Positions 42,161-52,155 are shown, counted from the stretch's first letter. The stretch is 64,000 nucleotides of DNA from Methylobacterium mesophilicum (GCF_022179445.1 NZ_BPQU01000024.1:1-64000); one strand, 5' to 3'. The notes: a model not told the origin generated them from the sequence alone. A program made the numbers and translations.

Positions 42161-42988
42161 TCAGGCCGCGGGGGCCTTCATGGCGGCCAGGCTCGAATCC
42201 TCGCGCAGGAAGTACTTGTTGGTCAGGTACGCGACCTCGGTGCGGTTCTTCGCCTTCAACTTCTTCATGATGTTGCGGACGTGAACCTTCACCGTGCTCT
42301 CGCACATGTTCAACTCGTAGGCGATGATCTTGTTCGGCGTGCCCTTGCGCAGGGCCCGGGCGACGCAGAGCTGGCGCGGGGAGAAGATCTCGTCCTCGCC
42401 GGGCTCGACCGGCTCCTCGACCTTGATGCTGGCGAGAAGCGGGAACAGGCACTCCGCCGGGATGTAGACGCCGCCCGCCTGGACGAGCTGGAGCGCCTGC
42501 AGGGCGATGTCGACCGACGTCGTGGTCGGGATGTAGCCCTTCACCCCGAGCTTGATGGTCCGCACGATCTGGTCGAGGTTCTCCCCGTCCGAGATGACCG
42601 CGACCGGGGGCGCGTCGACCTCGCCCTGCAGCAGGGCCAGCTCGCGGGTGACCTCGGCCCACTCGGTCTCGGACAGGTTGCCGTCCGGCCGGCACAGCAC
42701 GACCACGTTGGCGGCCGCGAACGGGGTCTGGCGCTTCCAGGACTCGATGTCCGGGAACACCTCGAACACGGTGTCCTTGTCGGCCTCCCGGAGGGACGCG
42801 GCCAGGCATCGACCGACGAGTTGCCGGCGATCGATGATCACGATGCGGTTCGTGCGGACCAGGGTGGGGTCCCGCTGCTCGATGACGGCGGAACCGTCAC
42901 CGCCCTGCGCTCCCGGAAAGCCGCTGCGGCTCCTGGGACTATCCCGCTCAACGATGACGCGCTCGTCTCGAGTACCAAGACTGGCCAT
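42161..42988 (-). CDS. LuxR/NarL-type transcription regulator with degenerate receiver domain
   Basis: This is a 275-residue protein with an ideal ribosome site (AGGAGGT, 8 bases before ATG). After a 45-residue tail, residues about 47-170 follow a receiver fold (RIVIIDRRQLVG, VVVLCRPDG, GVKGYIPTTTS). The phosphoacceptor Asp is replaced by Cys, the acidic pair is broken and the Lys is Thr, so it should not be phosphorylated. The C-terminal helix-turn-helix (FSPRQLCVARALRKGTPNKI, STVKVHVRNIMKKLKAKNRT) is intact. It probably controls the exopolysaccharide locus. Confidence 0.88.
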   Translation of the reverse strand: MASLGTRDERVIVERDSPRSRSGFPGAQGGDGSAVIEQRDPTLVRTNRIVIIDRRQLVGRCLAASLREADKDTVFEVFPDIESWKRQTPFAAANVVVLCRPDGNLSETEWAEVTRELALLQGEVDAPPVAVISDGENLDQIVRTIKLGVKGYIPTTTSVDIALQALQLVQAGGVYIPAECLFPLLASIKVEEPVEPGEDEIFSPRQLCVARALRKGTPNKIIAYELNMCESTVKVHVRNIMKKLKAKNRTEVAYLTNKYFLREDSSLAAMKAPAA

Positions 42989-43951
42989 AGGAAGTTACCT
43001 CCTTTCGCAGGAAGCCCGTTGTCAGGCGAGGGCGCGGAAACCCACGAACTCGCCGTCGACATGACACTGGCGGATTGCGATCTGTTCGGCGCCTTATTGG
43101 ATGGCTCTCGATGACCGTGGATATAATGCTAACTTTCGTAAAATCAGCTGTAAATACCCTATCTGCTCCGGTTTGATTAAATTTCTACGCATATCAAAAC
43201 AGTCACAAACTACGTACGTAGCTACTGACGCAGTGGCGGCCGGTGCGGATCGTAGATCGCGTCCCGCATTCGTGCGGTCTTCTGGTGTCTGTTTCGGTTC
43301 ATTGCGACCGATCGACCGTATCTGGGTGGTCGATCGGAAGTTTTTAGCAACCAAAAGACCGAAACGCCGCGGTGGCTATTTCCGCCGCGGCGGCCCGCCG
43401 GCTCGGGGATCGGATTCCGGCGCCGGATGCGGCCTTGGCCAAATTGTTTAGCCTATTCGACCGATGTCTAATTGCCCCGCCTATCTCGCGCTCCAGCGCG
43501 GTGGCGAATCCAGTTTTCGTCGCTGAAACTGTGTTGAGGGACTGATTTTGTAGACATGATGACGGTTTGGGGGCTCGAACCGCTCGTCCGGCGGCGAATC
43601 ACCCCCGAATCAGGGCTTTCGGAGGCCGGCAAGCCGCATCCTGAGCCGATCGATTCGCGTGCCCGCGGGCGTGCCCGTCGGAACTACGTAACCCGGGCCG
43701 CCCGATCCGGGCGCACCGGGTCCGCTGAGGGCTCCGCAAGTTCGAGGCAGTCTCACGTCCATAGCGCGACAGGCCCCTTGTCCCGCAGCGGGAGGCAACC
43801 CGCACGACCTCCTGCGCCCGTGTCGGCCCGCCGGATGTGTGAGTCCGTCAGCATCCCGTCGCGGGGTGGACGATGCGCCCGAATTCGGGCTTGGCCCGCG
43901 TCAGGCGGCGCGGCCCGGCCCGTTGAGCCGCGCGCCCCGCGAAAAAGCCAG
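42989..43951. other. Long intergenic region, AT-rich left part
   Basis: These 963 bases lie upstream of the LuxR-type gene and downstream of a glycosyltransferase. 43110-43230 is A+T-rich and includes a palindromic TACGTACGTA; it may carry the regulator's promoter. An 86-codon minus frame (43094-43354) and GC-rich frames after 43556 have no ribosome sites or recognisable sequence. Nothing else is seen. Confidence 0.4.
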
Positions 43952-45115
43952 TCAGGCGACCCGGGCGAGCAGGTCGCGCATGCCGTGGACGTCGACGAAG
44001 TCCGAGATCGCCCGGGTGGCGAGCCGGCCGTGCATCGCCGCGTAGGTCGCGCCGTCGAGGCCGCGCAGGAACGCGATGACGGCGTCCTCGAGCGGTTCCG
44101 GGAAGGCCCAGCCGAGCTGCTCGGCCACCGCGTAGCGGCCCGTGGCGGTCTCGGCGCGCGCCAGCGTCAGCGCCCCGCACAGGCCGCCCTCATAGAGCCG
44201 GTTCGGCAGCAGCCAGTCCGAGTTCAGGCCGTCATCCAAGTAATCGACCGCCCAGCTGAAGTGCACGCCGCCGTAGATGTCGGGCAACTCGCCCGGATTG
44301 GCGTAGGGGCCGCGGAACGACATGTTCGGATGCCGGCGCAGCGTCTCCGCGAAGGTCTGCGGGTCGATATCCTCCTCCGAGAGCCGGCCGGCGATCACGA
44401 TCCGCACCGCGTCGCCCAGCGCCCGCGCCACCGCCGCCAGGATGGTCAGGCTCCGGCGGCAGCGCAGGGTGCCGAACCAGCCGATGACCCAGGGCGGCCC
44501 GGCCCTGCGGTCGCGGTCGATCCGGTGCGCCACCTCGGCGAGGCGGTGCGCCATGACCTTGTTCTCGAGGAGGTGCCACGGGCCCGAAAAGCCCTGGACC
44601 GGCCCGAAGTAGCGCCCCACGAAGTCCGGCGCGCTGACCACCAGGAGCGCGCTGCGGCCCAGGATCCAGCGTTCCACCGCCCGGGCGACCCGCCCGACCC
44701 GGTCCGGCCGCACCATCAGGCGCTGGATGTCGAGCACCTCGTAGACCAGCGGCGCCCGGCCGCCCGCGAGCCGGGTCGAGGCCCAGGCCACCAGCGCCAT
44801 GTCGAGGTTGCGCACGTAGACCACGTCCGCGGCGCGCAGGTCCCGCCACCGGGCGAGCGCCCGGACGATCCCGAGAGCGAGCATCGGGAGACGCCGTCCG
44901 TAATGCCGGTCCACGGTCTGCCCGAGCGGCACCACGTCGCCGGCGATCCCGGGATCGGCGAGGCCGACCCGCGCCCGCACGAACATGTACTCGACCACCG
45001 ACCAGCCGGTCTCCCGGATGGCGCCGACCCGCTTCCGGATCGTCGGCTCGATCCGGTCGTGGCCGAAGAAGGCGACCCGGCCGAGCACTGCGGTTTCAGG
45101 CTGGGGCTGCATCAT
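43952..45115 (-). CDS. Glycosyltransferase family 4-like
   Basis: This is a 387-residue protein if read from the first of two adjacent ATGs (45115); the open frame continues four codons to a GTG. It has a GT-B layout: GRVAFFGHDRIEPTIRKRVG at the start, DVVYVRNLDMALVAWASTRL, then the nucleotide-binding half with WVIGWFGTLRCRRSLTILAA and LLPNRLYEGGLCGAL where retaining GT4 enzymes carry the ExxxxG glutamate. It adds a sugar to the lipid-linked repeat unit; the substrate is unknown. Confidence 0.87.
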   Translation of the reverse strand: MMQPQPETAVLGRVAFFGHDRIEPTIRKRVGAIRETGWSVVEYMFVRARVGLADPGIAGDVVPLGQTVDRHYGRRLPMLALGIVRALARWRDLRAADVVYVRNLDMALVAWASTRLAGGRAPLVYEVLDIQRLMVRPDRVGRVARAVERWILGRSALLVVSAPDFVGRYFGPVQGFSGPWHLLENKVMAHRLAEVAHRIDRDRRAGPPWVIGWFGTLRCRRSLTILAAVARALGDAVRIVIAGRLSEEDIDPQTFAETLRRHPNMSFRGPYANPGELPDIYGGVHFSWAVDYLDDGLNSDWLLPNRLYEGGLCGALTLARAETATGRYAVAEQLGWAFPEPLEDAVIAFLRGLDGATYAAMHGRLATRAISDFVDVHGMRDLLARVA

Positions 45116-45326
45116 GGCGTGCCGCACCCGGCTTCATGGACACAGGACGGACGCTGGCCCCTTGGCCTCCCAGCGATCCCCCTGATCGGGCACGGGTGTG
45201 AGCCCGTCGGTCGCTTGCCCCACGCGTTGCGATGCGACGAACGCCGGAGCGGCCGCGGACGGGCTTGCGCGCCGCACCCGTTCAGCCTTCCCTGCGCCGG
45301 CGAACCCGACGCCGCGCGGAACACCG

Positions 45327-47735
45327 TCACGCGGAGGCTCCTGCATCCGTCGCCTCGGCGCCCGGGCGGCGGCGCCAGGACCGGGCGGCCCGGGGCTGGG
45401 CGGACGGCCGCATCGCGGCGGCGCGGCGGACCAGGGCGTCCACCAGGGTGCCGCGCCGGACCGCCGGCGTGGCGTTGGTCTTGTTGAGCACGACGCCCAG
45501 GACGGTGCAGCCGCTCGATTCCAGGTCCTGGACGGCCGCGATCACGTCGTCGATGTTGGTCTTGCCCGCCTCGGCCACGAGGATCACCCCGTCCAGCATG
45601 TCGAGGAGCGGCCGCAGGGTCGGCAGATCGTCGGCCGAGGGCAGGTCCACCACGATGCGGTCGAGGTTGGTGCGCTCGTCGCGGACCAGGCTGGCGATCG
45701 CCTCCGGGGTCATCAGGTCGCTGAAATGCGGGTCGCCCGGGTGGAGGCTGCCGCAGGCGAGCAGGCGGACGTCCCCGGGCTGGGGCCGGACGGCCTCCTC
45801 GGCGCAGCAGCGGCCGGCGAGGACGTCGAGGAGCCCGCGCTGGTCGGAGGCCTGGCTGAGCCGCGACAGGGTCGCCTGCCGCACGTCGGCGTCGATCAGC
45901 AGGATCCGGCTCGCGGAGGCCGCGCGCGACCGGGCGAGCAGCTGGCTGAAGTTGCTCGCGAAGGTGGTCTTGCCGGTGCCGGCCCCGACCGAGGTCACCC
46001 CGATGGCGAAGACCGGGCCGCGGCGGTCGTTGCCGATCAGGTGCGACTTCAGGCTGTGCAGCCGCTCGACGAAGATCGATTGCGGCATGTACCGCACCGC
46101 GCCGGCCTTGAACGCCTCGACGCTGGCCGGCCGCAGGGCCTCGTCGGCGTGGCTCTGCGCCAGCGCCAGGGCGGCCCGGTAGCCCGGCTCGCGCCGCAGC
46201 TCGGGGAGGGCGGCCAGGCAGGACAGGCCCTGGCCGGTGATCTGCCCGGGCGACCGCAGGGTCCGGTCGAACCAGTGCCGCGCGAAGGCGGCGCTGACGC
46301 CGAGGCCGGCCCCGACCAGCATGCCGAGCATCACGATCAGGCCGCCGCGCGGCGCGCTCGGGCGCTCCGGGACGGTGGCCGGGGTGATCACGTGCGCGGA
46401 GGGCTGCGGGTAGGATTGCTGGTTGACCGCGTCGATGTAGCGGCTGAGCAGGTTCGTGTAGATCTGGTCGTAGGTCTCGGCCGCCCGGTCGAGCTCCTTC
46501 GCCTTCACCCGCGCCTCGCTGGTCACCAGCGTCTTCGAGATCAGCGCGTCGAAGGACGCCGACATGCTGTCCTCGCGGGCCTTGGCGACCTCGTAGTCCC
46601 GGTCCAGGGAGGCGGCGAGGCGCTCCAGTTCGGCCCGCAGGGATTGCTTGGCCGCCAGCACGTCCTTCTGGATCGCCGTGACCGCGTCGTGGTCGGGGCC
46701 GAGGCGGCGCTTCAGGTCGTCGGCGCGCTGCACCAGGTCGACATACTGCTTGCGCAGCTGGATGATCACCGTGTCCTTGAAGGCCTCGGTGATGCCGGGA
46801 TCGGCGATATCGGAGGCCAGCAGCGCGCGGATCTGGTCGCGGGTCGAGCGGGCGTCCACGGTCCTGGACCGGGCGGAGGCGACCGCGGTGTTGAGTTCCT
46901 CCAGCTGCTGCTCGCCCACGAGGCCGCGCTTGCCGAGATCGATGATGGCGTGCTCGGCCTTGTAGGTCTGGGCCTCGCGGGAGGCCGCGCTGGCGCGCTG
47001 CTGCATCTCCTTCAGCCGCGGCAGGATCCACTCGCCGGCGACCTTCCAGATCTGCGACCGGTTCTCCAACTGCGTGGCCACGTAGGCGTCCGCCACCGCG
47101 TTGGCGACGGCGGCCGCGGTCGTGGGGTTGTCGAGGCTGTAGCCGACCTCGATGACGTAGGCCGCGCCGATGCGGGCGGCTTCCAGGTTCTCCCGCACGG
47201 TCGCGGCCTGGCGCTCGTCCGGACCCACCGCGACGCCCGGCTTGGGAGCGGGGGAGAGGCCGATCAGGCCGGCGACGAACAGCTTGACCGCGCCGATGCC
47301 CTCCCGGACCCGCGCCACCAGCGGGTGCGGCGGCACCGACAGGTCCTGCGTCGGCGCCAGGCCGAGCCGGTGCACCGCGGCCAGGGCGATCTTCTCGGAG
47401 CGGATGTACTCGACCTGGCTCTCGACCTCGGGGATCTCCAGGGGGGTCGCGGCGCCGGGCGTGTCGCGGGCCGTGACCGGGCTCGACCGGCTCTCGATGT
47501 AGACCCGCGCCCTGGCGGTGTAGATCGACGGTGCGGTGGCGACGTAGATGATCGCGGCGATCAGCCCGACGCCGCTAAGCGCCAGGATCGACCGCCAGTT
47601 CCGCCGCATGATCGTCAGGATCGCGACCTGGGAATCGGGATCGGGCGTCCGCGGCGCGTCCCGCCACGGCCTGCCGGCGCCGGTGCCCACGGGGTCGGCC
47701 CGCAGGAAGGCCGCGCTGGTCGAGTGTCTGTTCAT
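45327..47735 (-). CDS. Polysaccharide co-polymerase with ATPase domain (ExoP/Wzc-like)
   Basis: This is an 802-residue inner-membrane protein read from the ATG at 47735 (GAGGGA 8 bases upstream). TM1 lies at about 48-70, followed by a Wzz region (YTARARVYIESRSSPV), a long periplasmic coiled coil, TM2 near 442-462 and a cytoplasmic ATPase. The ATPase has Walker A GVTSVGAGTGKTT, A' ILLIDADVRQATLS and Walker B RIVVDLPSADDL. Chain length control and export of exopolysaccharide are expected. The C-terminus lacks the tyrosine cluster of true BY-kinases. Confidence 0.92.
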   Translation of the reverse strand: MNRHSTSAAFLRADPVGTGAGRPWRDAPRTPDPDSQVAILTIMRRNWRSILALSGVGLIAAIIYVATAPSIYTARARVYIESRSSPVTARDTPGAATPLEIPEVESQVEYIRSEKIALAAVHRLGLAPTQDLSVPPHPLVARVREGIGAVKLFVAGLIGLSPAPKPGVAVGPDERQAATVRENLEAARIGAAYVIEVGYSLDNPTTAAAVANAVADAYVATQLENRSQIWKVAGEWILPRLKEMQQRASAASREAQTYKAEHAIIDLGKRGLVGEQQLEELNTAVASARSRTVDARSTRDQIRALLASDIADPGITEAFKDTVIIQLRKQYVDLVQRADDLKRRLGPDHDAVTAIQKDVLAAKQSLRAELERLAASLDRDYEVAKAREDSMSASFDALISKTLVTSEARVKAKELDRAAETYDQIYTNLLSRYIDAVNQQSYPQPSAHVITPATVPERPSAPRGGLIVMLGMLVGAGLGVSAAFARHWFDRTLRSPGQITGQGLSCLAALPELRREPGYRAALALAQSHADEALRPASVEAFKAGAVRYMPQSIFVERLHSLKSHLIGNDRRGPVFAIGVTSVGAGTGKTTFASNFSQLLARSRAASASRILLIDADVRQATLSRLSQASDQRGLLDVLAGRCCAEEAVRPQPGDVRLLACGSLHPGDPHFSDLMTPEAIASLVRDERTNLDRIVVDLPSADDLPTLRPLLDMLDGVILVAEAGKTNIDDVIAAVQDLESSGCTVLGVVLNKTNATPAVRRGTLVDALVRRAAAMRPSAQPRAARSWRRRPGAEATDAGASA

Positions 47736-47872
47736 GGCGTGTCCCTCACCGGGGCGGGGTTTGCGCATCGTCTCGGATCCCGGATCCTGAACGACGGGCT
47801 AAGCGTTTGTTCTGGAATGATTTTTCCCGAAGGCCCGCGGTCGCCGTCCGGCGCGATGGGCATCCGGTGGCG

Positions 47873-49204
47873 TCAGTTCTGGCCGGCGCCGTCGCCGATC
47901 CCCCGCATGGCGGGGTCCGGCTTGAGCACCACCTCCACGACGTCGCCCGGCTGGAGCTCCATGTCCTCGGCGGCGTCGACCGCGCTCGGGGTGGTGCTGT
48001 TGGGGCGGAAGACGGCGATCGAAGCCCGGGCGCGGCTGCCGGACAGGAGCTGGCTGCGCAGGGCGCCGGTATAGACCAGCTTGTCGTTGATGCTGTTCAG
48101 GCGCGAGCGGAGCGCGGTCAGGTTGTCTTCCGAGACCTGCAGCTTCTCCATGGCGTCCAGGGCCTGCTGGTCGTCGACCCGTTCGAGCTTGCGGGTCAGC
48201 TCGCCCTTGTCGCGCTCCAGCTGCGCCACCTGGACGGTGGTCTGGAGCGCCCGGGTCGAGGACAGCAGCACCGCCCGGCGGGCATCCGTCAGCCGCGTCG
48301 TCACGACGGCGCCGCGCTGGAACAGCGCCCGCACCGCGTCGTAGTCGTCGGCGTCGGCGGTGACGCCCTCCTTCTCCTTGGCCTGCTGCTCGGTCAGGCT
48401 GACGAGCTGGTTCTGGGAGCGGGTCAGCGCGCGCTGCAGGTGCTCCTTCTCCTTGGCGACGTCGGACATCTGCACGCGCAGCTGCTGCTCGGCGAGCTTC
48501 TGCGCGACGCTCGCCCGGACCGGCGGGACGTTCGGGTCCGCCCCGGCCGGCGCCGCCTTGTCGGCCCGTGCCGCCGCGATGACCGCCTTGAGCCGCCAGA
48601 CGTTGGCGCTCTCGCGGGCGATGCTCGCCCAGACGCTGTCGTACTCGGCGCGCAGGTTGGCGCTCTCGACGACCGGGTTCTCCATCCGGAAGCGCAGCAG
48701 GTTGTAGCCGCCCGCCAGCGCCACCGCCTGCCGGACGGTCATGCCCGGATGGAACGGGTGCTCGCCCTGCTTGGTCACGTCGCCGCTCAGGTAGACCGGC
48801 TGGTACTTCGCGATCCGCACCCCGATCTCGTCGGGCTCGATCACGGCGATCGATTCCTTGCCCTCCGCGTTGCGCTGCCGCACCGCCTTGGCCGGCAGCG
48901 CCTTCTGCAGGGTCTTGCGGAACTCCGAGACCGTCAGCCCGACCGCCGGCACCTCGCCGAGAAGCGGCACCATGACGGTGCCGTCGATCCCGACCGTGGC
49001 CTCCTGCTTGAACCCGGGAATGCTGAGCGCCGTCACCTCGAGGGAATCGCCCGCCGCGATCCGGTATTCGGCGAAGGCCGGCTGCGCGGCCAGCGTCAGC
49101 AGGATCGCGGCGCTCGCTGCGAAGACTCTTCGCAGCGACGCGCCGCTGCGGACGGGCTTACCTGCGAAGACCTCGGGACAGGCCGGATGGGACCAGGTGT
49201 TCAA
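47873..49204 (-). CDS. Polysaccharide export protein (ExoF/OPX family)
   Basis: This is a 443-residue periplasmic/outer-membrane protein. The signal sequence (FAASAAILLTLAAQPAFA) ends near residue 45. Poly_export domain YRIAAGDSLEVTAL and SLBB-like VYLSGDVTKQGEHPFHPGMT are followed by an extended coiled coil (about 215-390) and MELQPGDVVEVVLKPD. The upstream start is a TTG at 49204 with AAGGGA 9 bases before it; no in-frame ATG fits. It lies 137 bases before exoP on the same strand. ExoF-type proteins form the outer conduit with ExoP. Confidence 0.9.
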   Translation of the reverse strand: MNTWSHPACPEVFAGKPVRSGASLRRVFAASAAILLTLAAQPAFAEYRIAAGDSLEVTALSIPGFKQEATVGIDGTVMVPLLGEVPAVGLTVSEFRKTLQKALPAKAVRQRNAEGKESIAVIEPDEIGVRIAKYQPVYLSGDVTKQGEHPFHPGMTVRQAVALAGGYNLLRFRMENPVVESANLRAEYDSVWASIARESANVWRLKAVIAAARADKAAPAGADPNVPPVRASVAQKLAEQQLRVQMSDVAKEKEHLQRALTRSQNQLVSLTEQQAKEKEGVTADADDYDAVRALFQRGAVVTTRLTDARRAVLLSSTRALQTTVQVAQLERDKGELTRKLERVDDQQALDAMEKLQVSEDNLTALRSRLNSINDKLVYTGALRSQLLSGSRARASIAVFRPNSTTPSAVDAAEDMELQPGDVVEVVLKPDPAMRGIGDGAGQN

Positions 49205-49469
49205 CGCGTCGTCCCTTCATGCTCGGGCACAGCTCAGCCTGCATGATGCGCAGCGGCGCAGTTCGCCGGGACTCGTCCAAAAGGAGGCCGGCGTTCCGCT
49301 TCGGCGCGGCGCCTTGCGCCTTTCGAGGTAGGCCCCCGGGGGCCGCGCCGCCCCGGGGAAGCGCGGTGCGCCTTTCGGGGGAGGACCGGTATCGAAAGCC
49401 TGGGTTCCCGATCGTCCGCAGGTCCGCGCAGTTTTGCCGCACAGAAGTTCGGCAAAAGGAGCTGCGGGG

Positions 49470-50000
49470 ATGCCGATTACCGATGCGGATATTGAGCGAG
49501 ACGTGGGTATCTTTTACCCAGATCTCGTTAATATTTATGGATGTGAAATAAAGACCGGGTCGCGCATCGGACCCTTCGTCGAGATCCAGCGCAACAGCAC
49601 CATCGGCCCCCGCTGCAAGATCTCCTCGCACACCTTCATCTGCGAAGGCGTGTCGATCGGCGCGGAAGTCTTCGTCGGGCACGGGGTGGTCTTCACCAAC
49701 GAGCGCTATCCGGAAGCCACGAACGACGACGGCAGCCTGAAGCGCGACGGCGACTGGGAACTCGTCGAGACCCTGGTCGGGGATCGCGCCTCGATCGGCT
49801 CCAACGCCACCATCGTGGCCGGCATCACCATCGGGGAGGGCGCCCTGGTCGGCGCAGGCGCGGTCGTGACCCGCGACGTCCCGCCCTACGCCATCGTCGC
49901 CGGATGCCCCGCCCGGGTCATCGGCGACACGCGCCAGAAGCGCGCCCGGTCCCAACGGCCGTCCCGGCCGGCGGCGGCCGAGCCTCTGCAGATCGCTTGA
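49470..50000 (+). CDS. Sugar N-acetyltransferase, left-handed beta-helix (WbpD/WlbB-like)
   Basis: This is a 176-residue hexapeptide-repeat enzyme read from the ATG at 49470 (AAGGAG 8-9 bases upstream). Repeats such as IGPFVEIQRNSTIGPRCKIS, HTFICEGVSIGAEVFVGHGV and IGSNATIVAGITIGEGALVG form the helix. TNERYP and GCPARVIGD are typical of UDP-3-amino-sugar acetyltransferases. It precedes an oxidoreductase and an aminotransferase in the order expected for 3-acetamido sugar synthesis. The first 70 bases are A+T-richer than the rest. Confidence 0.9.
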   Translation: MPITDADIERDVGIFYPDLVNIYGCEIKTGSRIGPFVEIQRNSTIGPRCKISSHTFICEGVSIGAEVFVGHGVVFTNERYPEATNDDGSLKRDGDWELVETLVGDRASIGSNATIVAGITIGEGALVGAGAVVTRDVPPYAIVAGCPARVIGDTRQKRARSQRPSRPAAAEPLQIA

Positions 50001-50014
50001 GGGGACACACGCAC

Positions 50015-51043
50015 ATGATCGCCATCGGAATCGTCGGCTACGGCTACTGGGGGCCGAACCTGGCCCGCTGCACCTCGGAGACCGAGCAGTGCCGGCTCGC
50101 CGCCATCGCCGACCAGTCGCCCGCTGCGCTCGCCCGGGCGGGCAAGCGCCATCCCGCGGCCGAACTCCACCAGGATTGGCGCGACCTCATCGCGGATCCC
50201 GAGATCGACGCCGTCATGGTGGCGACGCCGGTGAGCTCGCATTTCGAGATCGCCATCAACGCGCTCCGGGCCGGCAAGCATGTCTTCATCGAGAAGCCGA
50301 TCACGTCCTCGGCCTTCGAGGCGCGGCTGCTGATCGAGGAGGCGGCCAAGCGCAACCTGACCCTGATGGTCGATCACACCTTCGTCTACACGGGCGCGGT
50401 CGAGAAGATCAACGATCTGATCAAGGACGGCGCGCTCGGCGAGGTCTTCTACTACGACTCGACCCGGGTGAACCTCGGCCTGTTCCAGCGCGACGTGAAC
50501 GTGATCTGGGATCTCGCGGTCCATGATCTCGCGATCCTCGACCATGTCCTGGACCTCGCCCCGGTGGCGATCTCGGCGAGCGGCACCGGCCATTTCAGCG
50601 GCCGCCCCGAGAACATGGCCCACCTGACGATCTTCTACCCGCGCGGCGTCGTCGCGCAGATCAACGTCAACTGGCTGGCCCCCGTGAAGGTCCGGCAGAC
50701 GCTGATCGGCGGCAGCAAGAAGATGATCGTCTACAACGACTTGGACCCGATCGAGAAGGTCAAGGTCTACGACCGCGGCGTCACCGTCGGCGACGGCTCC
50801 GGGGACATCACCGAACTGATGGTCTCCTACCGGACCGGGGACATGTGGTCGCCGCACCTCTCCTTCCGCGAGGCGCTCGTCGTCGAGATCGAGCACTTCG
50901 TCGACTGCATCGAGACCGGCAAGGCGCCGAAGACCGACGGCCACAGCGGCTTGCGCGTGGTCGAACTCCTCGAGGCCGCGATGCGCTCCCTGCGCCAGAA
51001 CGGCCACCCCATCGACCTCATGCCACTTGCGAGGGCCTCGTGA
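50015..51043 (+). CDS. Gfo/Idh/MocA-family sugar dehydrogenase (WbpB/WlbA-like)
   Basis: This is a 342-residue NAD-dependent enzyme. The Rossmann motif is GIVGYGYWGPNLAR (residues 4-17), with the family lysine in GKHVFIEKPIT and active-site region VNVIWDLAVHDLAILDHVLD. WbpB-type enzymes oxidise C3 of UDP-GlcNAc-uronate, giving the keto sugar for transamination by the next gene's product. It overlaps that gene by 4 bases (GTGA). Confidence 0.92.
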   Translation: MIAIGIVGYGYWGPNLARCTSETEQCRLAAIADQSPAALARAGKRHPAAELHQDWRDLIADPEIDAVMVATPVSSHFEIAINALRAGKHVFIEKPITSSAFEARLLIEEAAKRNLTLMVDHTFVYTGAVEKINDLIKDGALGEVFYYDSTRVNLGLFQRDVNVIWDLAVHDLAILDHVLDLAPVAISASGTGHFSGRPENMAHLTIFYPRGVVAQINVNWLAPVKVRQTLIGGSKKMIVYNDLDPIEKVKVYDRGVTVGDGSGDITELMVSYRTGDMWSPHLSFREALVVEIEHFVDCIETGKAPKTDGHSGLRVVELLEAAMRSLRQNGHPIDLMPLARAS

Positions 51044-52155
51044 TCCCGTTTCTCGACCTCAAGGCGCAATACGCGGCCATCGGCGGCGACGTCGAGACCG
51101 CCGTCCTCAACGTCCTGCGCAGCGGCGACTTCGTCCTCGGACCGGCGGTCACCGCGTTCGAGGCGGCCTTCGCCGAGGCCTGCGGCGCCAAGCACGCGGT
51201 GGCCGTCAGCAGCGGCACCGCGGCGCTCCATCTCGCGCTGCTGGCCCTGGATATCGGCCCGGGCGACGAGGTGATCACGGTCTCGGCCACCTTCGTGGCC
51301 ACCGTCGCGGCGGTGCTCTATGCCGGCGCGACGCCGGTCCTCGTCGACATCGACCCGGTGAACTGGACCATGGATCCGGCCCTGGTCGAGGCGGCGATCA
51401 CGCCCCGCACCAAGGCGATCCTGCCGGTGCACCTCCACGGCCGCATGGCCGATCTGGACGCACTCGGGGCCATCGCCCGGCGCCACGGCCTCGCCCTGGT
51501 GGAGGACGCCGCGCAGGCGCATCTCGCGGAGCGCGGCGGCCGGAAGGCCGGCACGATCGGGGATATCGGCTGCTTCAGCTTCTATCCCGGCAAGAACCTG
51601 GGCGCGTACGGCGAGGGCGGTGCCATCGTCACCGACCGGGACGACCTCGCCGAGGCGGCGCGGTGCCTGCGCGACTGGGGCCAGCAGGGCAAGTACAACC
51701 ACGTCCGGCACGGCTTCAACCTGCGCATGGACGGGGTCCAGGGCGCGGTCCTGGGTACCAAGCTTCCCTACCTGGAGGGCTGGACCCGGGCCCGTCAGGC
51801 GGTGGCGGCCGAGTACGGGGCGCGGCTCGCGGGTCTCGGGCTCGATCTGCCCGGCGCGGCCGGACGCGACCACGCCTTCCACGTCTACGCGGTCAGCACC
51901 CCCGACCGCGAAGGCCTGCGCCAGCACCTGACCGAGGCCGGGATCAGTACCGGCATCCACTACCCCGTCCCGGTCCACAGGCAGCCCGCCTACCGCCATC
52001 TGGACGACGGGACCGGCCGCCTGCCGGTCACCGAGCGCCTGGCCGCCCGGACCCTGTCCCTGCCGATGTTCCCGGAACTGACGTCTAGCCAGATCGACAG
52101 CGTCTGCCGGGCCGTCTCGAGCTACTGCGAGGTCGCCGATGCAAAAGCTGCGTGA
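51040..52155 (+). CDS. DegT/DnrJ/EryC1 sugar aminotransferase (WbpE-like)
   Basis: This is a 371-residue PLP enzyme. The start is the GTG at 51040 within the overlap, giving VIPFLDLKAQYAAIGGDVET. The PLP site includes VSSGTAALHLALLAL and VEDAAQAHLA, with the Schiff-base Lys in CFSFYPGKNLGAYGEGG. It transfers an amino group to a 3-keto nucleotide sugar. It overlaps the epimerase gene by 17 bases. Confidence 0.93.
   Translation: MIPFLDLKAQYAAIGGDVETAVLNVLRSGDFVLGPAVTAFEAAFAEACGAKHAVAVSSGTAALHLALLALDIGPGDEVITVSATFVATVAAVLYAGATPVLVDIDPVNWTMDPALVEAAITPRTKAILPVHLHGRMADLDALGAIARRHGLALVEDAAQAHLAERGGRKAGTIGDIGCFSFYPGKNLGAYGEGGAIVTDRDDLAEAARCLRDWGQQGKYNHVRHGFNLRMDGVQGAVLGTKLPYLEGWTRARQAVAAEYGARLAGLGLDLPGAAGRDHAFHVYAVSTPDREGLRQHLTEAGISTGIHYPVPVHRQPAYRHLDDGTGRLPVTERLAARTLSLPMFPELTSSQIDSVCRAVSSYCEVADAKAA

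Noticed and set aside
43094..43354. 86-codon minus frame in the long gap upstream of the LuxR-type gene
   Set aside because: No start context and no similarity to any family I know; it overlaps the likely promoter region.
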